Assembly: GCA_948567375.1 (NCBI GenBank)
Contig: OX419755.1
Location: forward strand, 25,560,517 to 25,624,516
Direction: 5' to 3'
DNA from: Lunularia cruciata
Lineage: Eukaryota > Streptophyta > Marchantiopsida > Lunulariales > Lunulariaceae
DNA length: 64,000 bases
Position 1 is the first letter of the stretch; each line of letters begins with the position of its first letter. Positions 23,823-36,599 of the stretch are shown in pieces. A model generated the notes under the pieces. It made no database searches. It saw only the letters and a program-made list of their open reading frames with translations, and was not told the DNA's origin. The position numbers and the translations under genes were made by a program.

Positions 23823-24160
23823 ATGTAATTTTCTGAGGATAGGAGACCTTAAAAGAAACACAAGAGAAGAAACACAAAACTTCACACTCAATACTCCGTT
23901 GCCCCAAAGAACACCTTGACATTATTATATAGCAAAGAGACTCTCTCACCAGGAAGCTCCACCCTTGGATCAGATACATAGATGGGTGACATGTTAGTTG
24001 TATGCATGGGTGATATGTTGGTTCTGATCCTATCTGATTGGTCAAAGAATCTTTGACCAAAGAGAATCTTTAGGGAATCTTCTTATGATAATCTCAGAAT
24101 TGCGTGGATGAGGTACTGTTAGAAAGCTCTTGATGAGATAGACAATAGGGAGGTAAGGCC
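23823..24160 (-). repeat. Partial LTR related to family C
   Basis: Inverted, diverged match to the right half of the C LTRs. The order on the plus strand is 'tgtaattttctgagga', 'cactcaatactccgttgcccca', 'accaggaagctccacccttgg', 'ctgattggtcaaag', 'agaaagctcttgatgaga', each matching the reverse complement of 14370-14680. No partner LTR or body was found next to it. Confidence 0.65.
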
Positions 24161-24299
24161 AATCAATGGTTCATTAGACAATGCTCTTGTATTGAAAAAA
24201 CATTAAGTGTGAAATAATAAATTATGTAAACTGATGCTTTGATAATACTTAGACACAAAAGTTCCAATGGATTTGGTTGTCCATAGATTTCATCCATCC

Positions 24300-24490
24300 C
24301 CATCTTGCTATGATATTAGTGTAAAAGATCAAGGAAATAATTAAGATAATGGAAAATCACATTTGAACTTCTAAGGAAGGAAACTCCAAATGCCTAGCTT
24401 GAGTTTGGGCTTTGGTATTTATAGGTAACCTAGGTACAAGGTTAACAAGAAACTTCAAAGGAAAATTCCTTCTAGAAGTCACCTTTCATT
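24300..24490 (+). repeat. Left copy of a spaced direct repeat
   Basis: Matches 27640-27850 through 'tgcctagcttgag', 'tttggtattt', 'aacctaggtacaaggtt' and 'cttctagaagt'. Distance is about 3.36 kb. The pair may be remnants of LTRs, but I could not define TG/CA ends. Confidence 0.5.
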
Positions 24491-26975
24491 GGTGTTGGTC
24501 CTTGTAACCTTATGTAGTTAATGCATCATTCTTGAATGCCTGGCTTCTACAAAATGCCATTGCTTGTTGATGTAGACTTTAATTCTACCTATTTCTCTAA
24601 TATGGTAGTTGAATCTATCATTGGCTTATCATCATTATCAATACTTGCTTCCATAAGTGATAATTAGAAGCACTAAAGACACATCTAATATAATGATAGT
24701 ATCTTTGAAGCTTTGATAAAATGAAGCAAAAATCAAGTCATAAAAATAGTACTAAGATATCATAGAGATACCAAAATCCTTATAATTTATAAGTGGTTTT
24801 CTAGGATGCTCATAAATTCCATCTATCACATTCTTCTTTAATAGCAAATAGTATAAAAATAAAATAACCAAATTCTTAACTTTCCAAAAAAATTTTAATA
24901 GCAAAAAGAATACAAAATTCCAAGAGAGCATATAGGAGAAAAGAAGAGAATAGATGGACAAAAAATTTAATTTATTGACATTTAAAAGCATAAATGGTCC
25001 AACACTCTATAGTTATAGGCTTGAAGTGCATATAAGCTTGCTAAAAATGTTAGTTGTTTACTTCTTAGCCAAGTTATATGATCCTTATGAAGGTTTCTCA
25101 ACATCTTATGTACCAAGAAGGTCCCAATGTACCTTGATAGCCTATTCAATCCTTACAAAGATTTCTTAGAACCTTTTAACTACATCTTTATGGAAACTCC
25201 TTGGCACTTTCAAATGTATCTTTCATGGGGTTTTGATTATTTATATTCCAACATTGTACTTGCTTCTTATAATAAACTCTTCTTTTGATGTAACTTAGAT
25301 ACAATAAATAGATTACTAAATTTATCCACCAACATGAAAATTCTAATAAAGTCTTTAGAAGTGAAAAATACATAGAATAAGATCCAATTACACTTGTAAG
25401 GTAGAGAGGTAGAGATTGGTCATGGTTGGAAAATGTTATCTAATTTTGGATTTAAAGCCTTGGTCTATTTGCACTTCTAAGAGTAAATGAATATACAAAC
25501 ATCTTGAGCCATGTTTGGCTACCACCATAATTTTCAAAAATGTGAGTATGAAGGATACTAGGAACCTTCTAAATTCTCCTAAAAAACTTCCTAAACCTAA
25601 ACCTACACCTAAACATCAACCCTAAATTCCTAAACCTTAACCTCCCTACTATTGTGTATGCCAAAATTCAACTAAATTAATCTAGATAATTACTTTACTA
25701 TAATATTAATAGAAATTTGAACTTTTGTAGTGCTCACTATATTTTATCAAGCACATTGAAAGTACTATTGGTAGTTCTCTCCCATCAGAATATAGTATTG
25801 GTATTGTTATACTTATTTTTCATCCCAAGAGTATACCTTATGCATTAAATGCAAGTTTAGAAAGTGGAGCAAATAAAACTTATAACCAAGATTGCACTCC
25901 TTAAAGTAGTTCTTTATTAGCATCCATCCTTTAAGAAATACAAAAGTAATTACAATGAATTATGTCTTTTATTCTTCAATACTCTTCACTTTGCATATGT
26001 TGTTTTTTTAATTTGGTACTTATATACTTTCAATCTAAATTTTTCTTCTATTTTGAAACTCTATAACATTATTTGTTTCTCGATATCAATTTTAACCTGC
26101 ATATTAAACATATGTTAAGTTTACAAAAAATATGATCAAAGTTTTCTTAGGTAACTTCTATATTTGTGGAGGTTGAGTATGATCGTCCATTTATTAGTTT
26201 TTTATTATTATTATGAAAATTCATTTTTTTAATAGTTTAAGCAAATTATTCATACCTTAATCTTTATTTTATTCATTTCACTTCTAATTAGGCTCCATTT
26301 CAATTTAACTGTCAAGATGAAGGTATTTTCCGATGACCTTCATCATATGTAAATTATTCTCCATTATCAATTTTACTTTTTCATGAAATAAAAAACATCA
26401 GTTGATTATCTTCCATGTTAATTTTATAAACCATCATTTTTCTCTTGGTCAAGCATAAAACAAGTATTTGGATTAATGTCTATGAGCTAAACCGGAAATT
26501 TTATAGAGTTTCACTTTATTTTATTTTATTCTTTGTTTGAAAAGAAATTCATAGATATTCTATTAGTTTGACTTAAACATCAAATTCATAAATATTTTCT
26601 AGAGATGTAATAATGATCATGAATGTAATACGTTTATAGTTTGTTCACACTATCATGTAGGACACATATTTAATAGGCTTTTGTTACAATGAAGATGAAA
26701 GATAACAAGAAGTAGTTTCAATTTCCTTCTCCAAAATATAGTTATGTCCTTCTATTAAAGCTTCATTTGCAATCAATAATTTTAGCTTTCCATTTGACTT
26801 AGAGTATGGAATGGTTTTTAAGACTTTTTTAGCGGTTTTGGAGCACATAATTCAACTTGCATGTAAGACACCAAACACATCCTTTTTTGCACCATTCTAT
26901 AAATAGTATCAAGTTGTTTTTATATATAATCATTACTTAGGATCCTATCTTAGACCACTAAGATAAATACCATTA

Positions 26976-26977
<2 letters not shown>

Positions 26978-27029
<52 letters not shown>
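26978..27029. repeat. (TA)n microsatellite
   Basis: Uninterrupted alternating A/T run of about 52 bp. Confidence 0.97.
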
Positions 27030-27032
<3 letters not shown>

Positions 27033-27639
27033 CCTAATAATTAAAATAGATAAGGAATTAATAATTGAATTAAATTAAAGTTACAAATTGGAATCAATGA
27101 CAATGAATTAAAGTTAAATAACTAGTTAGATCATGATTTCCAAGTTGCAATAAATAAATAAAATAAAAAATTGGAAATTACTTAGCTAGAAGAGTAGCCT
27201 AGCACTATATTTTAGGAAGTTTGCATAAGTGTGTATAAAATATGTCTATGTGAGTGGTGTGGTGATGCAATGTTATGTTGAGGCGGCAACCTACCAAATA
27301 CAAGCTTCTACACAAGTCTCATAAACTTGTATACATATGGAAGTTAACAAAGGTGCAAACAACAAGTAGGTATCTTGATTGTTTTAAAAGTTTGATTGAT
27401 TTACAAAAATCAAGAGTTAGTAGTTGGGGTAGCATAATTTTTTTAAGTGCTTCAGCTTTTATCCTTAGGTACTTTGAAGCTAGAAATTCTATACTATCCT
27501 TGGTAGGTTGAATCATAAAATAATTAATTCTAAAAATATTTTTTAATACTTATACTCTATTTGTAATTTTTTTCCTTGTTTTAGGCTTTGGAGACCTAAT
27601 TGCCAACCACACATAATAAATCTTGTTTAATATATATGT

Positions 27640-27850
27640 GAGAGTACAAAAGATACTCTAAATTAAAGTCAAAGGTATTTGTAAAAGGCCAAGGAGAGAA
27701 ATAGTAAAATGGAAGGTCAGATTGGAGCTCTCAAATGATTGAAAACTCCAAAATGCCTAGCTTGAGCTTGTGCTTTGGTATTTTTTAAGCAACCTAGGTA
27801 CAAGGTTCCCAAGAAGCTTCTAAGGAAGGTTACTTCTAGAAGTTATCATA
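27640..27850 (+). repeat. Right copy of a spaced direct repeat
   Basis: Partner of 24300-24490: same order of 'tgcctagcttgag', 'aacctaggtacaaggtt' and 'cttctagaagtt'. Confidence 0.5.
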
Positions 27851-28593
27851 AGTGAGGTGTGAGTTAAGCTAGCCAACAACTTAGCATACAAGTTACTCAA
27901 CTTTTGGAAGGTTCTCCTAAGAGTTTCTGATCAAGAAACTTACTAGATCCTTATAGAAATTTTTAGAGTTTTCTACCTACATGCTAGGTCTATCACTTTT
28001 TAGTTATATATAACCTCTACTAACTCCTTATTATTATATTCCTCTACTACTAGTTGGTGACATCCTCATTGCAATGGAGGTTTCAAACTCTTCTATAGCC
28101 ATTTGAGCATTTTGGAGATGAATAAAAGGCTCTTATGTGACATTGTGAAGGGAATATCTTTTCAAGTGAACCTTATTCTGTATGGCATTGGTGGCCATAT
28201 TGAATGTCTCATTGTGACAACCCAACAAGCATCACTTTTGCAATAATCAGTGAGTAATTGTTTGTTCCCATGGAGATACTAGTCAAGAATGGTCAAATAA
28301 AAAGTAAAACTAACAATTTAGTTCTTCTTGATTTTCTCTTTAATCTCTTGGGTAGAAACCACACCCAAAAGAGAGTAACAAGCACTCAATTTGCAATCTT
28401 GTCAAAATTTAGTGTCACTCAAAATCACAATTCTTCAATTTCTTTCCAATCCAATCTTGATTGTGATGATTTAGTTGATTTGAAGAAGGCTACTTCACCA
28501 TGAAGTGACATCACCTCGGAATTGCATTCCACCCCTGCACTAAAGGTACAATTTCATCAATCAAAATGACTTTGCATCAATTGTTTGCCTGCA

Positions 28594-28737
28594 ATCACAA
28601 ATGTTTAATATTAACAATATTATAGTTCTCATAGATCTATCAAAGCATTTCTTTGATTGTTGCCCATCACAAATGTTTAATATTAACAAAATTATAGTTC
28701 TAATAGATCCATCAAAGCGTTTCTTTGATTGTTGCCT
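28594..28737. repeat. 72-bp tandem duplication inside D3
   Basis: Two adjacent units of 72 bp (from 28594 and from 28666), both containing 'aatgtttaatattaacaa' and 'tttctttgattgttgcc'. Only one unit is present at the matching place in the other D copies. Confidence 0.9.
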
Positions 28738-29940
28738 ACTCAAGATCAAACACACAAAATGGAAATTAGAGCTACAAAATCCAAAATGTAACACACTCTC
28801 AATGCAATTCAAATTTCTCTACACACTCACAAACACACACAATAGATCGATACTTGGAATCACGCTAAAACAACAAGCATTTAGTGTCAATACTTCACTT
28901 TAATCAACTTCAATAATGAATACAATACACTACAAATGATTGGTTTAGATAGGTAGAGCACTCAGAGTTTTATCAAAATTGTCTAAACTACCTACATTGC
29001 TCCTTAATACTTGTCAGATACAAATTGTCATATTTACACTTGCACCACTTCAAATCTGAAAGTTGTTACTAACTACTTTGATCTGAGTACTACCTTTACT
29101 TTGGCTTCTTCCTCCAAGTTAACTACAAGTGATTCTTGCACTTTGGGTTCATCAACTACTTCTATATCTAACTTCTAAAATTGTCACATCTTTAGTCTAA
29201 ATTGAATTGAAGTCATAGGTAATCTAATTGTATTCTCATGCTCTACCATAATTGGTTTAGATCACTTAGGTAACTCATCCAAAGTCATTTGCACTCCAAT
29301 CCCAACTACTTTTGGTTAGATTACCCTACTCTCACTTAGAGTATGAGTAAGTTTCTTTCTATCAGATCTAATAAATGTAATCTAAGACATATATTATCCC
29401 GCCCTTCAACCATCTTTCTATTTACCCTATCTCTTAGAGGAATTAAAAAATGTATCCTTTTCTTTTCTTTTCTTGTTTTCCTACATCAGCAACTTCAGCT
29501 CTTGTAGATATGCCTCTTCCAACTTTGCCTCTGCCACAACACTAATTATTGCCATTAGCTACATAGCAATCTCAATTTTTATCTCTAAACCTACCTTCTC
29601 TAAGCTTGCCTCTCCTTGAGTGAACTCCTCCATCAGCTTCATAGAAAGTACCCATAACTCCTTAGCATACTTTACCTCTAACTTTCTTCCCTCCTCTTAC
29701 TCCTTAGCAACATGAACTTCTCTTTGCTGCACCAACTTGTATAGCCTTTGCTCTTCTTGTGTTTGACTCACCAATTCTCTCTACCAAGCCAATCCTTCTC
29801 CATTGCCATTTGTCTAAGCTCCTCCAAGGCCTACTCATGCATCTCAAGTTGTTTTTTTTTATTATTCAATTCTATTTGAGCATAGTTGAAGTTCTTCTAC
29901 AATTTCTCCAACTCTACCTTTTGTTCCTTCAACTCTTCCT

Positions 29941-30390
29941 TGTCACGCCATTTGTAGTGTCTCACCTAGATTGCTCCGACATTGGAGTCATAGTGAGAGT
30001 AGTTAGAGGTATTTCAGCAATTTCTCATAGACTACTTTCTGACGGTCAAATTTCATGTTCAGGGTATTGACTTCACCATGGGGCCCACCATCACTTTGCA
30101 CCATTCACACCGTCAAGTGTGCCAATAGTGGGACCATTAGGATTTCAGACCTAGCTTGAGTCCAAGGGTATACTTTTGAAGTGTAGCTCCAGAGAGCTCA
30201 CTTCTCTGATGTTGAGCCATTGAGTTCATGGCTATAGTGGACAGAGGCCGGCGAGCGTCACCTGGATTCTCTTAGCTAGAGTGGGTGTGGCTTGACTGTA
30301 ATCAATGAATAGTTGTTTGCAATTTATAGAATGATAGATCAAGTACTAATCTGAGTTGAGTTGAGTTGAGAGTTGTAAACAATCTGATTA
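29941..30390 (+). repeat. A-b 5' terminal repeat A1
   Basis: 450 bp from TGTCACGCCATTTG to CTGATTA. It matches A2 at 37290-37740 and the A1 of A-c. It is followed by 'catcaaagaagtgaag' leader, not by the 105-bp B block, in both A-b and A-c. Confidence 0.88.
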
Positions 30391-30959
30391 CATCAAAGAA
30401 GTGAAGTTAGGGGGAACTTGGGCACAGGAATTGATAGTGTTGGTGGTATTTCCAAGACTTGTTGATCATTGGTAGCTCAATTGGAGCTCAGGTTTTCCTG
30501 CGTGTGCAGAAGCTCATTCAATTGATGTAGATTTGGTAGTGAGATAGATGGTATGCAAAGCATTGGCCAATTTTTGAGCAAAGAAGAAGTAAATTTTTTA
30601 GCAATGGTTGTGATTTTGAGCTCAAGAGGTGAATGTAGGACCAATTTGTTGTGAGTTGAGCTCAAAAAGTAAAATTGAAAGTGGAGTTTGGAACCTATCC
30701 TCATGAATTTTTGATTTAGAGAAACCTATTTTTTCAATTTGGCTCAAGTGAAGAGTTAGCAAAGGATTTGGCGGTCAGCCAACTTTAGGGTTTACGTCAA
30801 GATTTTGTTGGAGTTTACGCATAGGGTTGTGGGTTGTGAACTATGAGAAGCTACGAAGGCCTAAAAGGGCCAGCAAGCCAACTTGATAGCGTGAGGCTAG
30901 CTAGTCTAGAGTAGGTCTTGGTCATTGTTTGGCAAAATCTGCCCATCTTGCTAGATTGT

Positions 30960-31031
30960 GCATAACAAGGTTTGAACCCTCAATCTCTTGTTCCTAGACT
31001 AGTGCTTAGCCAACTAGTCCACCCTCACTTG
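30960..31031 (-). other. tRNA-like segment in A-b leader (antisense)
   Basis: On the minus strand there is a Pol III A-box-like 'TGGACTAGTTGG' (31010-31021) and a B-box-like 'GGTTCAAACC' (30969-30978) with tRNA-like spacing of about 31 bp. The same segment is present in A-c at 54591-54645. It may be a tRNA- or SINE-derived piece captured by the element. It does not fold as a clear functional tRNA by eye. Confidence 0.5.
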
Positions 31032-31626
31032 TTGTTCTAGTGACTGTGCCATTGTTATCTATACATTTGTAGTTTTGGCTAGGAGAGGCAGTTTCATCTT
31101 ATTCTTGGTGATCCTGATAGCTTAGGATGTAGATACAAACTTCTCTTATGTCAAATGCCAAATGGTGGAAAAGTAAGTCCCATGTTGCTTTATGAGATGG
31201 AGGGTTTTCATTAAGATATCTTGTGATTGGACCCCGTCCATTCTCTAATTCCTGTTTGTGCACCACATTTGTGTGAGGTACCTTGAATTTAGAGCTTTTG
31301 TGCTTTGGTGTGCTCTCGATAGTGAGTCTAGAGTGATGACTAGTCAAACTACCTTTGTTTCTCTCCAATGAGGCAGGAAGAGATGACTTGTAGACTACGA
31401 GAGTGGGTGTTATGATGGTAGGTTACATGTCACCTTTTCCTCTAGTGTAGTTATCTCAGTTAGAGTTACATTAGTGGGTAGTGTTCTGTGGGTATTGGCA
31501 CTTGGTGGTGCTCAGTTGGTGTTGGCACTTGGTGGTGTTGGTGGTGTTGGCAATTGGTGGAGTACTTGCGGTTACGGTTGCAGTTTGTGGTCGCATTTGG
31601 TGGTTCCAATTTGCAATTACTTTGTC

Positions 31627-32816
31627 ATGACGGAGTTCATTGGGGATTCGAGAGGCAATAGCCCTGCAGTATGCAATGGGTTTACTTGGAGTGGCACTTG
31701 GTATCAACCTATATCTCAAGTCCAAATGAGGGAGGAGATTGACTCTGAGTTAGAGTTTGATATAAGAGTTGATTCAGTTGAGAGTGCACTTGGCATGTCC
31801 GCACCATTGTTGTGGGACATGGATGAGAATTATGGGGCCTCCAAAGGCACTAGGTGTTACTCTGGTACAATGGGTACCATTGAGTTGGATGACTTTCATC
31901 TTGGAGTTTGATAGTTGGTGTGATCCGTAGTAGATGCGGAACCCGACTTTGTTTACACCCTTCAGGGCATGGAAGGGGTTGTTTCAACATTTGGAGGGTT
32001 CACTAATGGATGACTACCATGAGTTTGGGAGAGCTTATTTGGAGGAGATTGAGTTATGGAGACAATATTGGTCTCTGAACTATATCTCTATTACTTCAGG
32101 CTTGGTTGTCAGGAGTAGATTGGATGTACCTATGAGTTCTAGCTTGAATAGTGTTAGTGGAGCTACGGGAGGTGCTTTAGTTAAAGATATTGCTACCACA
32201 AGTCAAGGTCCTGCTGTAGGAGGTGGTGTGGTACCAAGATTTAACCCCATGGTAGAGTTCTTCTAGTGTTTGAGGCAAAACTACTAAGGAGTACAAATTG
32301 ACAAGCTGAGGAGCTTGCAAGAGTTCCAACGGAAAGCTAGAGAGAGCCTATGCAAGGCATACACTTGCATGAGGTGGCTGATCAGTTTCACTCAGGGAGT
32401 TACTGAGGCCTAGGCAGTCCAATTTTGGTATGGGATATTGGACAGGGAGTTGCAACGTAGAGCTCATGACGCTACTTTGTTATAGGCTACTTTGCCTACT
32501 TTGGCAAAAGTCACTGAGTTACGGAGTGGTAGGGCTGCTATGGCAGGTAGTAGAGGAGCTCCAATTCATGGAGGACAAGGTGGTAGAGGTGGTGGTAGAG
32601 AATCTACACCTAGTAGAGATGCAATACCTGCCCTTACTTTCGATACAACTATGGCTACTCCGATTGAGCAGTTGGAGCAAAGATTGGCTAGTATGGCCAT
32701 TGCTCAGAGGAGATCAGATTTGGGTGTTGAAGCTTCCACCTCATATGCTGGTGATAGAGAAGCTTTGGGCTTCATGTGTGGAACAACACAAGTGGATGCA
32801 TCTACAATAGTGACTA
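31627..32816 (+). pseudogene. A-b gag
   Basis: Gag remnant of family A. The ATG at 31627 begins 'MTEFIGDSRGN', the same start as A-c. Blocks: 'ALGMSAPLLWDMDE', 'GTIELDDF', 'NPTLFTPFRAWKGLF', 'DDYHEFGRAYLEEIELW', 'VVPRFNPMVEFF' and 'AYTCMRWLISFTQGVT'. The last segment ('ATPIEQLEQRLASMAIAQ') matches 57265-57325 of A-c. Unit D4 follows directly. Fossil, several breaks. Confidence 0.75.
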
Positions 32817-35800
32817 TGTGACTTTTGACAAATATCACTTTTGCGGTAATCGGGTAAGTAAAGTTTGTTCCCGCAGAGATACGATTCAGAATTGGTCAAA
32901 TATAAAGTCAAATAGTAACTTGTAGTTCTTCTTGATTTCTTTTTTAATCTCTCAGGTAGAAACTACACCCAAAAGAGAGTAACAAGCTCACAATCTTGAC
33001 AACTTGTCACGACTACACACACACATAATCACAACATAGCAAATTCTGTCCAAACAACTCTTGATTGTGATGATTCAGATTCTCTTGAAGACGGCACTTC
33101 ACTATGAAGAAAAATTTTGCCTTAGAATTGTGTTCCACCCCTCCATTGAAGGTACAACTTCCTTGATCAAAATTGCTTCACATCAACTTCATGCTGCATT
33201 CACAAATGCAGAATACTACCAACACTACAATTCTTCTCAGATCTGTCAAGGCATTGCTCCGATGCACTTCACTCAAGATCAAACACACAGAATGAAGATC
33301 AAGGCTGCAGAATCCAACATCCATAGACACATTGAATTGCACTTTGGAATTCTCCATACAATCACAAACACAAACACAAAATTGACAATTGGAATTAAGC
33401 TCAAGCAACGAGCACTAAAAACATCACTTTCCTTTATCTATCTTCAAAAATATGAATACCAAACAACATAATACTGCAAATGCTCCCCTTAAATACTGAA
33501 GCAAATGGCAGTTCTCTTCCTAATGTACCGCTTCCTAACATCTCTTCCTACCTGCAGATCCAAACTGACAATCCATCTCTTGATATCTGCCTCTTCTTAT
33601 CTCAAAATTGGTACTTACATTGATCCGATGTCTACCTCATCATTGGCTTCCAAACCCGATGATCTTCCTACCACTTCTCTTCTTTGTGTATAGCTAATTC
33701 TACCATTTCCTGCACTAAATCTACCAATTCCTGCACTAATTCTACTACTTCTACACTAGGAACTACGATTGCACTAAGGAGTGAATTATCTAACTCTTTA
33801 TCTCCTGACCCACTCCTCTCTAATGTCTCCAATAATAAGTCAGATAACACCTAAATTCCTACTTCTGCAACATCGGATGTCCTCTCTACTATCACACTAT
33901 TACTATTTTTCTCTAACTCCAAATTGACTAAATCTAATCTAAGACTAATGTTGTCTTCTACTTCTAACATTTTCCGGTCTACTCGCTCCCTTAATCGGAT
34001 CAACGACGTGTTCATATCCACATCTTTGGCTTTTCTCTTCCAAGTTTCCTGTACAAGCAACTTTAACTCATGTAGACATGCTTCTTCCAATCTCCCTTTA
34101 GCCTCCAAGCTCAAGATTGCTCGCAACTTTCTTGCAACTTCTCCTACTGATTCCGACTCATACCCTTGAGATCGCTCTGCCTTCAATTCTTCGTGGTACA
34201 TCTTCAACTCATCTTCATACTCAGCAGCGAGCATCTTCTTCTCCTCTGCATACTATGCACTCTATATCTTAGCACTTTGTACCGGCTCTTGCAATCGTCC
34301 TTCTTCTTGATGCTTGACCGCTAACTCCCTCTGCCATGCTTCATCCTTCCCAACTGCACTCTTCTTCAAGCTGTCCAACTCCTGCTCCATTATTGCTGCC
34401 GTCGCCTTCAAATGAATATTCTTGATGTGCACATCACTCACTTCCTCCTTCATTTTGCTCAGCCACATCGTCGGCTCCTTCAATTCCCCTACTTGCTTTT
34501 GTAGTTCTTTTCCTCTTGACTTGCAGCTCTCTTGTAACATCTTGAAAGCCTTCTTCTTCAAGACTTCTTCTCTCCAAAGTTCTCCAATTTCTTCATTTCT
34601 TTGGACTTGTTGCTCTTGCAACCCCTTCACTTCACTCAACAGATGCTTCACCACCTGCAACTGATTCATCACCTTTTTACGATCTTGGGGAATTAAGTTC
34701 TGATGCTCCTCCAGTAGCTCTAGAAATGGTGTGACAACCTTGGTTAGATATAGTATCCCACCGAAGTTATCTTTATCTTTGTCGCCGTCTTTGTCTTCAT
34801 TCTTTGGCTCCTTCATCAGCTCCTTCTGCCAAAGTCACGATCTTCGTATCTTCAGAGACACCGTGTCTGAACTCTCTTCTCCTTTACCGATTGAACTCGG
34901 CCCCGTAGGATACTCCTCCTTTTCCTCTAGTCTCTGCTTATCCACCACCAAGGCTATGCAATGACTCGTTGTTCCTAGTATGTTGTCAATCATCACATGA
35001 CAAGCTTCACTAACTCCCAGTGCTTGCTGAACCTCAGGTTCCCCTTCACTATCACTTCCAGACTCCTCACTTTGTAAGGTGAGTTCATCCTCTTCTGATT
35101 CTTCTCCTTGCAACTCTATTTCTTCTTTAGACTCTGATTCCAATGATGCTTCTCTCACCATCTTCTTACTTTGTACAACCAGTCTTTGAGTCTTCCTTTA
35201 AGCGGGAGGCAACTTTGCCTCTTCGGGTTTACTACGCTTCTCCTTCTTTGGACTTGTGACTTCTTCCATCTTCCATTGTCTTGTCTTCAAGAAGTGTTCA
35301 TCATTGGCTCGCAAGTGTATCATATATTGTTGCTCTTCTTCATCCACTTCCCGTCTTAAATCAGGATGGAAACAAGACACCATGTGATGCCTCTCCTCCA
35401 CTATTAGCAAATTCAACCCAAAGTAGAAGTGTGCTACAAAGGGTGCAAAATAATGGGGAGGCAAACTCGTCCACCAATTGATTACCATCTGCCTCGTTGG
35501 GTGGTGAAAATACTTTGTCCAATTCACCTTTACCCTTGCAAACATTTGGTGGAAGAAGACCGCTTGCTGCATGTTCACGTAAGTTGTTTGTTTTGGCTTG
35601 AACATGGCCATCATTGCTCCCATGATACTTCTCCTAATCGGATCTCAATAGGACTCCACCTTGTAGCCATTTGTGGTTCTCGGAGCAAAGAAAGAGTTTT
35701 GGATTTCTACCGTCTCTTCTGTAGCATCACACTTCCAATAGAAGGTGATCCCCGTTGGTTCTCTTGCTTCCTTCCCCAACACTAACCTCCAATTCAACTC

Positions 35801-36586
35801 AATCCATCAAGCCGGATTTCCTCTCTTCGCTTCAACTTCGGGACCTTCCTCACAATTACTGGCAGCTATCTCTGCCATCACTCTTGGGAAACTGAAATTC
35901 CAGTTCCATGCTAAAAACATAATATGAAGTCTATTCAAGACCTCAATTCTGGCTAACACATCTAACCTACAAATTGCAAAACTTTGCACTACAGAGCATT
36001 TGTGAGCTTCTTCGCCATGTTTTACTCTCTCTTTCTTTAGCACTGAAAGACGATGCCCTCTCTTGGATGAGACACTCTAACTCCTTTTGGATTTTGGAAA
36101 ATTTCACTCTCAATTGGCTTCCGGACACGTATTAATGTAGGATGACTACTCAAAGGAATTGGAAATTTACTTTGCATATTCAACTTGTCCCTACGCAATT
36201 GCAATTTTATATTACCCCAAATTGCAGGCATTCTCCAGTCAATTTCAAATTTGACTTCCCCTCTTCTGCATGCTGATGTACGGTCACTGTCAAGATATGC
36301 TTCTTCTGCCTCTGCCGTTTGTTGAAGTGTACTTTCTTGCCACAAACCAAGGTTGTTAGACGGTCTTCGTATCACCTGCACCTTCCGACCCGAAGACTAT
36401 GCTCTTTGGAATTTTTTCCATTGTACCCTTCTTCTGAGTACCTCCATCATCGGATCCAATCTCGCCTTCTTTGGATTTCCTCCAAAGTCACTTCCGTCCA
36501 TTCTTCTTTTGCAATTCGGCTTTCCATGCTTACTTCTTCCCTCAAATGCTAATAAACAAAAATAAACAAAAAATGTGGGCACCACA
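32817..36586 (-). mobile_element. D4, D unit inside A-b
   Basis: 3770 bp, minus strand. Plus-strand edges are TGTGACTTTTGACAAATATC at 32817 and AAAAAATGTGGGCACCACA at 36586. Unlike the other bounded D units it has no target duplication (gacta / cttat). Its left flank is family A gag and its right flank is the family A post-integrase segment. It carries a full-length D ORF region and a TATA-like 'cttaaata' (minus-strand TATTTAAG) at 33488-33495. Broken. Confidence 0.85.
33600..36400 (-). pseudogene. D4 ORF region
   Basis: Read on the minus strand from about 36400 to 33600, in order: an N-terminal segment ('GVRVSHPREGIVFQC'), 'VLARIEVLNRLHIMFLAWNW' near 35950, the globular block 'SIMGAMMAMFKPKQTTYV', 'QAVFFHQMF', 'AHFYFGLNLL' and 'CFHPDLRREVDEEEQQYM' (35620-35300), and an acidic linker ('EEDELTLQSEESGSDSEGE'). 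Next comes a long coiled coil (34816-33900: 'LEEHQNLIPQDRKKVMNQL', 'ERVDRKMLEVEDNISLRLDL'), then the tail 'SLASKPDD'/'SGSGDKELD'. Total about 900-1000 residues in family layout. No enzyme motif seen. Fossil, several breaks. Confidence 0.7.
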
Positions 36587-36599
36587 CTTATGCTATGCT

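Larger units (their letters stand above)
24161..27999. other. Unassigned AT-rich region without recognisable genes
   Basis: Nearly 4 kb with only short open frames of low-complexity composition (Phe/Leu/Lys-rich). Contents seen: a spaced direct repeat (about 24300-24490 and 27640-27850), a TA microsatellite (26978-27029) and CCTAAA-like text near 25595-25650. No gene, RNA gene or transposon protein is recognised on either strand. Confidence 0.6.

Noticed and set aside
25592-25650. Interstitial telomere-like repeats (CCTAAA-like text)
   Set aside because: Only a few irregular hexamer-like units, not a run of the plant CCCTAAA heptamer.
26978-27029. TA run as a regulatory or origin element
   Set aside because: A simple dinucleotide microsatellite with no associated motifs.
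30960-31031. A functional tRNA gene
   Set aside because: A and B boxes are present, but acceptor, D and anticodon stems do not pair convincingly by eye, and the segment travels with family A.
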